From: JBCBKZ01 sp039026975
Lineage (GTDB): Bacteria > Bacteroidota > Bacteroidia > J057
Length of the DNA: 15,364 nt
NCBI GenBank assembly: GCA_039026975.1
Contig: JBCCLI010000132.1
Location: 1-15,364, forward strand
Reading direction: 5' to 3'
Shown piece after piece: positions 1 through 5,630 of the stretch. Numbering within the stretch: position 1 is the stretch's first letter; every line of letters starts with the position of its first letter. A program made the position numbers and the translations under genes. The notes beneath the pieces were generated by a model. It did not search any database, was not told where the DNA came from, and saw only the letters and a list, made by a program, of their open reading frames with translations.

Positions 1-416
1 GGATAATTATCTGGAATTTTTCTGTAAGCTTCCTTTAATAATTCTTTTGGACTTAACTCCCGATCATAAATAAATACTTGGCCCAGCTGATAAGGCTTGG
101 GCTGAAGGAGTAATTCCAGCTCTGTACGCTTTAAGGATAAAAAGATGGTCTTGGAGGCATACCCTATGCTACTGATCTCTAATTGGAGTGCCTCTTGCTC
201 AAGAAGTAGCTGGGGTACCTTCAGAATAAACATACCCTCCTCATTAGAAATGGTAGCTATTCTATGCTCACTCACCTTCAAGGTAGCGTATGGAATGGGC
301 TGCTTACTATCCTTGCCCAGGACGGAGCCGGTAAAGAGAATAACCTGTGCCTGGGTAGACATGCTCAGCACTATCAAGCTTAGCAGAAACCCCGCTGTAG
401 GAGAATACTTACACAT
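1..416 (-). CDS. Exported carboxypeptidase-regulatory-like domain protein, N-terminal part (runs off left edge)
   Basis: This reading frame is open from the start codon at 416 to the window edge, giving 138 residues and no stop, so the gene is truncated here. The N-terminus (MCKYSPTAGFLLSLIVLS, then TQA before Q24) looks like a signal peptide cleaved near residue 23. Residues about 26-112 fit the carboxypeptidase D regulatory-like beta-sandwich: a GSVLGKDSKQPIPYATLKV opening, a TISNEEGMFIL turn, and SSIGYASKTIFL before a leucine-rich last strand. In Bacteroidota this domain opens many cell-surface proteins, and the following ELLKEAYRKIPDNY resembles the stretch after it in large exported proteins of unknown role. 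An in-frame ATG at 455 adds 13 residues without improving the signal peptide; AGGGGA just before 416 favours the later start. The true function lies outside the window. Confidence 0.75.
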   Translation of the reverse strand, partial: MCKYSPTAGFLLSLIVLSMSTQAQVILFTGSVLGKDSKQPIPYATLKVSEHRIATISNEEGMFILKVPQLLLEQEALQLEISSIGYASKTIFLSLKRTELELLLQPKPYQLGQVFIYDRELSPKELLKEAYRKIPDNY

Positions 417-521
417 AAATCCCCTGATGTAATCCGTGATGAAAGTAGCAGCCATATGAGCAGAATACTTAATTATATAGGTAAGAATTTATTATCTCTT
501 TTCTTTTTGCCAGAAATCTTA

Positions 522-529
522 CAAATCTA
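522..529 (-). promoter_or_regulatory. Candidate -7 promoter box for the left-edge gene
   Basis: On the minus strand this reads TAGATTTG, an exact match to the Bacteroidota -7 consensus TAnnTTTG, about 100 bases upstream of the start at 416. The expected TTTG -33 box is missing; there is only an A-rich run on the plus strand about 17 bases to the right. An 8-base match in AT-rich DNA can arise by chance, so this is weak support. Confidence 0.3.
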
Positions 530-689
530 TCACTCTAATTCACATAAAAATACTACGCTATTTAGCAGACAATTTTGACTAAATACTCATATTTTAAGAT
601 GATTAAGACAGCTAAGTCCTTACAATCAGTATATTACGACCCAATAAATCTAGTCTAAACATATTCCACAGGATCTACTACCAGCCCAT

Positions 690-709
690 TTACATTTTTA
701 AATATGTAA
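690..709. repeat. Imperfect 20-base palindrome
   Basis: TTACAT at 690-695 is mirrored by ATGTAA at 704-709, with a nearly symmetric TTTTTAAA-type centre (one mismatched pair). The site could bind a dimeric regulator about 140 bases upstream of the gene at 851. It is equally compatible with chance in AT-rich DNA. Confidence 0.3.
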
Positions 710-796
710 GATTTTAATAAACCTAATGGTCTTTTAGTATATATATTTTTCAAGACCCGACGTTCTAATCATGTACATTAAACAAGAGAAAGTCTA

Positions 797-813
797 CCGG
801 AGAGAAGCTCCGG
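797..813 (+). repeat. Hairpin in the leader of the gene at 851
   Basis: CCGGAG (797-802) and CTCCGG (808-813) form a perfect 6-bp GC-rich stem with a five-base loop, in otherwise AT-rich DNA. It ends 37 bases before the ATG at 851, so it would lie in the mRNA leader. No T-run follows, so it is not an intrinsic terminator. Confidence 0.45.
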
Positions 814-850
814 CCAAATTCCAGGAACAAACGTTAATGCAACTCACACC

Positions 851-1234
851 ATGAGTCTGAATGTTACTGTACATGATGAAACTTCCAATGGAAGTATCCT
901 AAACTTGCTCAAAATCACCTTACATCAAAAACAACTTTCCGTAAAAGAACTCATCCGTATCAGGGTTTATCAAGAAGTTCAGAACTACAACACTAAACGT
1001 ACCAGATGTTACAGAGGGCTCGTTCAGCCTGAAGGGTCAGAACCCGTCATTAATGGATATAGGCTGAAGAGGAGGTACAAGCTAAATCCTGAGTTGATCT
1101 TTAAAAATGCTTTACGCTCATTTGAACAAAAAGGATTCTCAATTCTAGTAAATGAGCATCCCGTAGAAGACCCCAATGAGAAGATAGAGGTAGGTACGGA
1201 AACAAGGCTTAGTTTTTTGTGCTCGTATAATTAA
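851..1234 (+). CDS. Small orphan protein with beta-grasp (ubiquitin/ThiS-like) appearance
   Basis: This 127-residue soluble protein has no signal peptide or membrane segment. The pattern suggests a beta-grasp fold: strand MSLNVTVHD, strand ILNLLKITL, helix SVKELIRIRVYQEVQNYN (residues 30-47), an inserted RGLVQPEGSEPVINGYRL loop, helix PELIFKNALRSFEQKG (80-95), strand FSILVNEHPV, the turn EDPNEKIEV, and the edge strand ETRLSFL. I have a memory of small bacterial proteins with the same RVYQEV and V-D/N-x-x-V-E-D pattern that end in a ubiquitin-like GG. This one ends FLCSYN with no GG, so it may not be a conjugatable or sulfur-carrier form. It is monocistronic, followed by its own terminator at 1255-1292, and no E1-like or JAB-domain partner lies in the window. 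The coding assignment is fairly safe; the fold is inference. Confidence 0.7.
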   Translation: MSLNVTVHDETSNGSILNLLKITLHQKQLSVKELIRIRVYQEVQNYNTKRTRCYRGLVQPEGSEPVINGYRLKRRYKLNPELIFKNALRSFEQKGFSILVNEHPVEDPNEKIEVGTETRLSFLCSYN

Positions 1235-1254
1235 CATTAGTAGCGATAGTAGGT

Positions 1255-1292
1255 ACGGCTGCCATTTATTTATGGCAGCCGTTACTATTTTT
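1255..1292 (+). terminator. Intrinsic terminator after the beta-grasp-like gene
   Basis: CGGCTGCCAT (1256-1265) and ATGGCAGCCG (1272-1281) form a perfect 10-bp stem, extended by an A-T pair, with a six-base TTATTT loop. A T-rich tail (TTACTATTTTT) follows. It begins 21 bases after the stop at 1234 and separates this gene from the antiporter gene. Confidence 0.88.
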
Positions 1293-1313
1293 GAATCCTC
1301 TACTTACTATTTA

Positions 1314-1402
1314 CGTAAGGAAGCAACACAACCCTGTTACAAACACTCTTGTTTACTTTAGCGCGGTGCACCTGCTAACATCTCCACAGCCGTAAGGAAG
1401 CA
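1314..1402. repeat. 12-base direct repeat pair (CGTAAGGAAGCA)
   Basis: CGTAAGGAAGCA occurs at 1314-1325 and again at 1391-1402, 77 bases apart start to start, in the leader of the antiporter gene. A tandem regulator-binding site or a chance repeat are both possible. Confidence 0.35.
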
Positions 1403-1477
1403 GCTAGAGAGAAGCCAAACAAAAAATCCGTCAAACCTTAATAGTTTTCTTAATTTGGTCAGCACTAACTATTATTT

Positions 1478-2422
1478 ATGTTCGAGTTGTTTTTATGGGG
1501 GGTGGTTTTCCTTTTTTCTTTAACTACCTTAATCATTGCAGCAGACTTCTTTATTAAAGCCTCTGAAAATATGGGGGTCTACTTAGGCATACCCCCCTTC
1601 ATAGTAGGTGTTACCCTAGTAGCCATAGGCACCTCTCTTCCTGAATTAATTACCTCCATTTTAGCAGTTACAGAACAAGTCCCTACTCTGGTCTTAGGAA
1701 ATGTAGTAGGATCGAACATAGCTAATCTTTGTTTGGTCCTGGGGATTATGGGCATTATGGCTAAAAAGATTGAGTTGAATTTTAATGTGATGAAGGTTGA
1801 TCTTCCCATGCTTATAGGCTCTACTTTCCTATTAGCTGTATGTGTGTGGGATGGGACTTTTTCCCTATTTGAAGGGGTACTGTTTTTAGTGGCCCTGATC
1901 ATTTACCTCAGTTATGTATTCACTTTAAATAAGTCTGAAGAAATTCAGGCTACAGCTACGCCAGGTTCCAGTGAAAACTTCTCATGGAAACAGCCCATTA
2001 CCCTCCTCCTTAGTGCCATCATCATTTATTTCTCAGCCAAGTGGAATGTAGAGTCTATTAAAAATCTAGCTGATCTACTGATGATTGGGACTGAGTATAT
2101 AGCACAGACTGCAGTAGCTTTAGGGACGTCTCTTCCTGAACTAGTAGTGTCAGTAGTAGCCCTCAAAAATAACAATGCAGAGATAGCCGTAGGGAATGTC
2201 ATGGGTTCCAACATCTTCAATATTTTTGCCGTCATGGGCATTCCAAGAATGTTTGGCATGCTAACAGTTCCTGAGTCCATGCTGGTAACTAGCGTCCCTA
2301 TCATGGTGGCTGTTACCATCCTGGCATTCTTTGTCATACAGGATAAAATGATCAACAGGTGGGAGGGATGGATTCTACTCCTATTTTATGTCCTCTTTAT
2401 AGGAAATCTGTTTTTAAACTGA
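1478..2422 (+). CDS. CaCA-family sodium/calcium antiporter (YrbG-like)
   Basis: An inner-membrane cation exchanger of 314 residues, typical for bacterial YrbG-type members of the Ca2+:cation antiporter family, which use the sodium or proton gradient to move Ca2+. The two inverted alpha-repeats are clear. Repeat 1 carries GTSLPE (51-56) and GNVVGSN (74-80); repeat 2 carries GTSLPE (216-221) and GNVMGSN (239-245). The two acidic residues, E56 and E221, are the expected ion ligands. About ten hydrophobic segments surround a short hydrophilic loop at residues 151-172 that separates the halves. The ATG at 1478 immediately starts the first membrane segment. The gene stands alone, and its stop lies two bases from the stop of the opposing SPOR gene. 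Family assignment is secure; the transported ion is inferred from the family. Confidence 0.93.
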   Translation: MFELFLWGVVFLFSLTTLIIAADFFIKASENMGVYLGIPPFIVGVTLVAIGTSLPELITSILAVTEQVPTLVLGNVVGSNIANLCLVLGIMGIMAKKIELNFNVMKVDLPMLIGSTFLLAVCVWDGTFSLFEGVLFLVALIIYLSYVFTLNKSEEIQATATPGSSENFSWKQPITLLLSAIIIYFSAKWNVESIKNLADLLMIGTEYIAQTAVALGTSLPELVVSVVALKNNNAEIAVGNVMGSNIFNIFAVMGIPRMFGMLTVPESMLVTSVPIMVAVTILAFFVIQDKMINRWEGWILLLFYVLFIGNLFLN

Positions 2423-2424
2423 GG

Positions 2425-3033
2425 TTAATTACGCTCGTAATTATATCTATCTCCGGGCATAAACTTAGGAATCTCTACCTGAGCACCTACTACCATAGCA
2501 CGAGAAAAGAAGCCCCTTACATCTCTCACAAATAAATCAGCCTCTTCCTTACTCATGAAATCTCCCATTCTCACTCGGTAGGCAGGATTTATATGAGTAA
2601 TTCTGGTTCTCAAGTGGCTATACAAGCGTAAGGCCCTGGCCTGGGCGGCAGTAGCAGCACTTCTACTAGGCCCTACATATACCTGGATTTTCCACCCCGG
2701 AGCAGTAGTAGTTCGTTCATTAATCTTCTTATGCTTTTCTATCATCTCCCCTAATACTGGTTCAGCATCAATGAAAACTTTCTCCCCATTTTTGAAATAG
2801 GCATCTAGCTTAGGCGCCTGGCCCGTTCCTGTTACCTGAGTACTGGGTTGAGAAATATTCACATTCTGAGGCATCTGGAAATCATAATATTCCCGAAACT
2901 CCTTAACACTTTCTTGCTCGTAACGGAAATAGCTCTCCTGACCTTGTTTATTCTTTCCCCCTATAGGATCAGTGGGATCTGCTGAAAGACTCAGGGTCAA
3001 GCTACTAAAGATGATAAGAACAAAGATTTTCAT
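2425..3033 (-). CDS. Secreted SPOR-domain protein
   Basis: I place the start at the ATG at 3033, giving 202 residues, because the product then begins with a clean signal peptide (MKIFVLIIFSSLTLSLSADP). An upstream in-frame ATG at 3126 would add 31 residues ahead of that signal and is unlikely. After a polar linker (about 20-115), residues about 112-190 form a SPOR domain: WKIQVYVGPSRSAATAAQAR, then a second half with PAYRVRMGDFMSKEEAD and FSRAMVVGAQVEIPKF. SPOR domains bind denuded peptidoglycan glycans, usually at division sites. Bacteroidota carry many small periplasmic SPOR proteins of this form whose roles are mostly undefined. It is divergent from the lipoprotein gene at 3317 and convergent with the antiporter. 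Confidence 0.85.
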   Translation of the reverse strand: MKIFVLIIFSSLTLSLSADPTDPIGGKNKQGQESYFRYEQESVKEFREYYDFQMPQNVNISQPSTQVTGTGQAPKLDAYFKNGEKVFIDAEPVLGEMIEKHKKINERTTTAPGWKIQVYVGPSRSAATAAQARALRLYSHLRTRITHINPAYRVRMGDFMSKEEADLFVRDVRGFFSRAMVVGAQVEIPKFMPGDRYNYERN

Positions 3034-3179
3034 AATGCGGATTAAAACTGATGGTAATCTTATATACCCAATAATATTGCCAAAGATGCCAAATGTTTGT
3101 TGCTTCTTCAAATCATCATAGCTCAATGGTAAACCCTGCGTAAACTTTTTGGCCTATCAGGCAGTATAAGAATGATACC

Positions 3180-3298
3180 TGGTGTATATATCTTTTCTAA
3201 AAAATTTCTATCAGAAAGTGGTTACGATTTAGACAAGGATGTAATTTATTAGCAATTGATGCAACTAATATGAGAAAAGTAGCATCATTGATACACCA
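3180..3298. repeat. Nested inverted repeats in a divergent promoter region
   Basis: TGGTGTAT (3180-3187) is exactly mirrored by ATACACCA (3291-3298). Inside it, TGATGC (3257-3262) is mirrored by GCATCA (3282-3287). The gap lies between the divergent SPOR and lipoprotein genes and may hold operator sites or a structured leader. No consensus promoter pair was found here. Confidence 0.35.
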
Positions 3299-3316
3299 AA
3301 CTATCTTCTCGGAACT

Positions 3317-3532
3317 ATGAAATTTCTAAGGATCATTATCATACTTGCCTTAGCAAGCAGCTTAAGCTCCTGCGTGGTAGGTAATAGAAATATGGAAAGC
3401 GGTACTACCCTGATAGAATCCGTAGACCGGGAAAATGAAAAATCTATAGGAGGTTCATCTGGAAGCTCCTCCTCTCTTACCTATCACTTTAGTATCCCTG
3501 TAGGAAAAAGGAAAATTACCTGGAGCTGGTAG
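3317..3532 (+). CDS. Small putative lipoprotein
   Basis: A 71-residue reading frame with a textbook type II signal: MKFLRIIIILALASSLSSC, with a lipobox LSSC and the lipidated cysteine at residue 19. The mature part is about 52 residues, serine- and glycine-rich (IGGSSGSSSS), ending in a short strand-like segment (YHFSIPVGKRKITWSW) with a basic, aromatic tail. I do not recognise a family. The lipoprotein signal and its position before a terminator-like hairpin argue that it is a gene rather than chance. It is divergent from the SPOR gene and about 100 bases upstream of rimP. The sequence does not indicate a function. Confidence 0.6.
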   Translation: MKFLRIIIILALASSLSSCVVGNRNMESGTTLIESVDRENEKSIGGSSGSSSSLTYHFSIPVGKRKITWSW

Positions 3533-3547
3533 AGAGGAAAAGGGATA

Positions 3548-3578
3548 TTTGAAATTGTAATCTTTTTCCCTAAATTCG
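3548..3578 (+). promoter_or_regulatory. Candidate promoter for rimP-nusA
   Basis: TTTG at 3548-3551 is followed after exactly 19 bases by TAAATTCG at 3571-3578, which matches five of six fixed positions of the Bacteroidota -7 consensus TAnnTTTG. Transcription would start near 3585, giving a leader of about 50 bases that contains the hairpin at 3602-3631. It begins 16 bases after the lipoprotein stop. This is prediction from consensus only. Confidence 0.5.
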
Positions 3579-3601
3579 CGTAATATTCAATAAGAATAAC
3601 C

Positions 3602-3631
3602 AAATAAAGGGCCAAGGCCCTTTATTTTTTT
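3602..3631 (+). terminator. Strong intrinsic terminator or attenuator directly before rimP
   Basis: AAATAAAGGGC (3602-3612) and GCCCTTTATTT (3617-3627) form a perfect 11-bp stem with a CAAG loop, and the T-run continues to 3631. This is one of the strongest terminator-like signals in the window. It ends three bases before the rimP ATG at 3635. It may end transcription of the lipoprotein gene, but no promoter fits between it and rimP. It must therefore also lie in, or at the very start of, any rimP transcript, which suggests an attenuator. Confidence 0.8.
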
Positions 3632-3634
3632 GCC

Positions 3635-4105
3635 ATGCTTCAACAAAGCATAATTGATCAAATTAAACGTTCTATTGTAGAAGAATATCCAGATGTCTTC
3701 ATTGTGGATATCTCCTACAAGAAAGGTAGAATGGGGCTTTTGTCTATAAAGATTGATACAGATGAAGGCATTTCCCTAGCTACTTGTACCCAAGTGAGTC
3801 GGTCAGTTTCTCGGTGGTTAGATGAGCAGGAGTTAGATGATGATGCTTTCCGCCTGGAGGTTTCCTCCCCCGGTGTGGGGTTTCCACTGAAACTGAGAAG
3901 ACAGTATCCCCAAAATATAGGGCGGAAATTACGCGTAACGTTAACTTCAGGTAGACAGGAAGAAGGCACACTCCTAAAACTGGATGAAGAATTCTTATAC
4001 CTGGAAAAAGTCAAAAAGAAAAAGAAAAAATATAAGGAAGAAGATTCCATTATCACGCTTCCTTTTGATGACATAAAAGAGTCTGTTGTTGTTCTTCCGT
4101 TTTAA
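3635..4105 (+). CDS. rimP: Ribosome maturation factor RimP
   Basis: A cytoplasmic factor for 30S subunit maturation; 156 residues is the usual length. The N-terminal alpha/beta domain (about 1-82) contains the characteristic EVSSPG (75-80). It is followed by a PLKLRRQYPQNIGRKLRV segment leading into the C-terminal SH3-like barrel (about 84-156). A lysine-rich stretch (VKKKKKKYKEED, 126-137) lies in the C-terminal domain, as in many Bacteroidota RimP proteins. The ATG at 3635 matches the usual start of the N-terminal helix, with no Shine-Dalgarno sequence: the preceding bases are the terminator's T-run. The nusA gene starts seven bases after the rimP stop, so the two are surely co-transcribed, as in most bacteria. 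Confidence 0.95.
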   Translation: MLQQSIIDQIKRSIVEEYPDVFIVDISYKKGRMGLLSIKIDTDEGISLATCTQVSRSVSRWLDEQELDDDAFRLEVSSPGVGFPLKLRRQYPQNIGRKLRVTLTSGRQEEGTLLKLDEEFLYLEKVKKKKKKYKEEDSIITLPFDDIKESVVVLPF

Positions 4106-4111
4106 ATAGAT

Positions 4112-5371
4112 ATGGCAAGAAAAAAAGTAGTAGATACCAAGATCAACTTAGTGGAGGCCTTCACGGAGTTCTCCAGATACAAAAATATTGACAGGGCTAC
4201 CCTCATGGGTGTCCTGGAAGAGGTGTTTAGAACCATGATCAGAAAGCAGTATGGTTCTGATGAAAATTTTGAGATAATTGTAAACGTAGATAAAGGGGAC
4301 ATTCAAGGGTTCCGCGAGCGAGTAGTAGTAGAGGATACAGAATTAGAAGATGAAACCCGCCAGATTCCCCTGAGTGATGCCTTAGAGATAGATCCTGATT
4401 ATGAAGTAGGAGATGACCTGGCTGAAGAGATTAATTTTTTCGACTTCGGGAGGAAAATCATTCAAACTGCTAAGCAGACCCTCACCCAAAAAATCAGAGA
4501 CCTGGAAAAAGCCTCTATTATAGAGCAGTATGAAGAAATGGTAGGGCAGATCATTGTGGGAGAAGTTTATCAGGTATGGAGAAATGAAATTCTGGTTCTC
4601 CATGAGGGAAATGAGCTTACGCTTCCCAGGACTGAGCAGATCCCAAAGGATATGTTCAGAAAAGGAGATACGCTAAGAGCTGTCATCCTGGAAGTAGGCA
4701 TGAAAAATAACAACCCCAGGATTGTTATTTCTAGAGCAGCTCCCCTATTTCTGGAAAAGCTCTTCGAACAAGAGGTACCTGAAATTTTTGATGGGCTCAT
4801 AACCATAAAAGGGATAGTGAGAGAGCCGGGAGAAAGAGCAAAAGTAGCTGTAGAAAGCTATGATGACCGCATTGATCCCGTGGGGGCATGTGTGGGGATG
4901 AAAGGTTCTAGGATACATGGAATAGTAAGAGAGCTCAGAAATGAGAACATTGACGTCATCAGTTATACCTCTAATCCCACCTTGTATATTCAGAGAGCCT
5001 TAAGTCCTGCTAAGATTTCTTCTATCAGGTTAGATGAAGAAGGAGATACCTCTCAGGTTTACTTAAAGCCCGAGCAGATTTCCCTCGCCATTGGAAAAAA
5101 TGGTCTGAATATAAAATTGGCTGGAAAATTGACAGGATACCAGATAGACGTCTTCAGAGAACTAGACCCAGATGAGGAGGATGTAGATCTGGAAGAATTC
5201 TCTGATGAGATAGAACAGTGGATCATAGACGAGTTGAAGAGAATAGGATGTGATTCAGCTAAGAGTGTCTTGAATCTGTCTGAAGATGAACTAGAAAGGA
5301 GATCAGACTTGGATAAAGAGACCATCATGAGTGTCTTAGGTGTCCTAAGTGCTGAATTCGAGGACGAATAA
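4112..5371 (+). CDS. nusA: Transcription termination/antitermination factor NusA
   Basis: An RNA polymerase-associated factor that modulates pausing, intrinsic termination and antitermination. Its 419 residues are typical of Bacteroidota forms lacking the long C-terminal repeats of the E. coli protein. Order: N-terminal RNAP-binding domain (about 5-135, with FFDFGRKIIQTAKQTLTQKI at 109-128), S1 domain (about 143-207, EVYQVWRNEILVLH to NPRIVISRAA), KH1 (about 237-300, with DPVGACVGMKGSRI at 255-268), and KH2 (about 318-350, AIGKNGLNIKLAGKLTG at 326-342). An acidic linker (LDPDEEDVDLEEF) leads to a short C-terminal helical domain (about 365-412). It is translationally close to rimP. A 259-base structured gap separates it from infB. 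Confidence 0.97.
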   Translation: MARKKVVDTKINLVEAFTEFSRYKNIDRATLMGVLEEVFRTMIRKQYGSDENFEIIVNVDKGDIQGFRERVVVEDTELEDETRQIPLSDALEIDPDYEVGDDLAEEINFFDFGRKIIQTAKQTLTQKIRDLEKASIIEQYEEMVGQIIVGEVYQVWRNEILVLHEGNELTLPRTEQIPKDMFRKGDTLRAVILEVGMKNNNPRIVISRAAPLFLEKLFEQEVPEIFDGLITIKGIVREPGERAKVAVESYDDRIDPVGACVGMKGSRIHGIVRELRNENIDVISYTSNPTLYIQRALSPAKISSIRLDEEGDTSQVYLKPEQISLAIGKNGLNIKLAGKLTGYQIDVFRELDPDEEDVDLEEFSDEIEQWIIDELKRIGCDSAKSVLNLSEDELERRSDLDKETIMSVLGVLSAEFEDE

Positions 5372-5390
5372 AGAGCTGATCTGTCTCCAA

Positions 5391-5450
5391 GTTTTAGGTA
5401 AAGTAATGTTTTTCGGAAGAACTTTACGTTCAGATAGATATTGCTAAAAC
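5391..5450 (+). repeat. Nested inverted repeat after nusA
   Basis: GTTTTAG (5391-5397) pairs with CTAAAAC (5444-5450), and the adjacent GTAAAGT (5398-5404) pairs with ACTTTAC (5421-5427). This could give a two-part stem with a 16-base loop and a 16-base bulge. It begins about 20 bases after the nusA stop. No T-run follows, so it is not a plain terminator; it could be an mRNA structure or processing site. Confidence 0.4.
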
Positions 5451-5510
5451 CTAGTAAGAAATATATTTTCACCTTAATAGGTATAGGAATATATTGATAC
5501 CATGTTTATT

Positions 5511-5544
5511 TTTGCTTGTTGATAAAGCAAGTGGGATAGCTTTG
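5511..5544 (+). promoter_or_regulatory. Candidate promoter for infB
   Basis: TAGCTTTG at 5537-5544 matches all six fixed positions of the Bacteroidota -7 consensus. TTTG at 5511-5514 lies 22 bases upstream, slightly longer than the usual 19-21. Transcription would start near 5551, leaving a leader of about 80 bases. The -7 box sits at the centre of the inverted repeat 5533-5551. Confidence 0.4.
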
Positions 5545-5554
5545 CTGTCCCTTG
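5512..5554 (+). terminator. Pair of hairpins in the nusA-infB gap (possible terminator)
   Basis: TTGCTT (5512-5517) pairs with AAGCAA (5525-5530). GGGATAGC (5533-5540) then pairs with GCTGTCCC (5544-5551; one T-G wobble, TTT loop), extendable by CAA/TTG around a two-base bulge. A moderately T-rich tail (ATTTTCATTT) follows. It could partly end rimP-nusA transcripts, or be an operator over the candidate infB promoter. The T-run is weaker than in the other terminators here. Confidence 0.4.
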
Positions 5555-5630
5555 ATTTTCATTTGTCTAGGGTTTTAATTTAACAAAGTAGAGCCAAAAA
5601 AGCGATAACTCAATCCAGTAAAGAAAGCGA

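Larger units (their letters stand above)
456..850. other. AT-rich divergent intergenic region
   Basis: About 395 bases without a credible gene separate two divergently oriented genes. It holds the candidate minus-strand -7 box at 522-529, an imperfect 20-base palindrome at 690-709 and a GC-rich hairpin at 797-813. I saw no tRNA, small RNA with a terminator, or conserved short reading frame. No good TTTG-N19..21-TAnnTTTG pair was found for the gene at 851. Confidence 0.6.

Noticed and set aside
145..432. Plus-strand frame of 95 residues
   Set aside because: It is the shadow of the minus-strand carboxypeptidase-regulatory-like gene, which has a signal peptide and a recognisable domain.
1222..1260. 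Possible frameshift hiding a GG tail of the beta-grasp-like protein
   Set aside because: Neither alternative frame past the poly-T run gives a GG-ending or otherwise family-like C-terminus.
3034..3126. Longer start for the SPOR protein
   Set aside because: It would bury the signal peptide 31 residues inside the protein; the ATG at 3033 gives a normal exported product.
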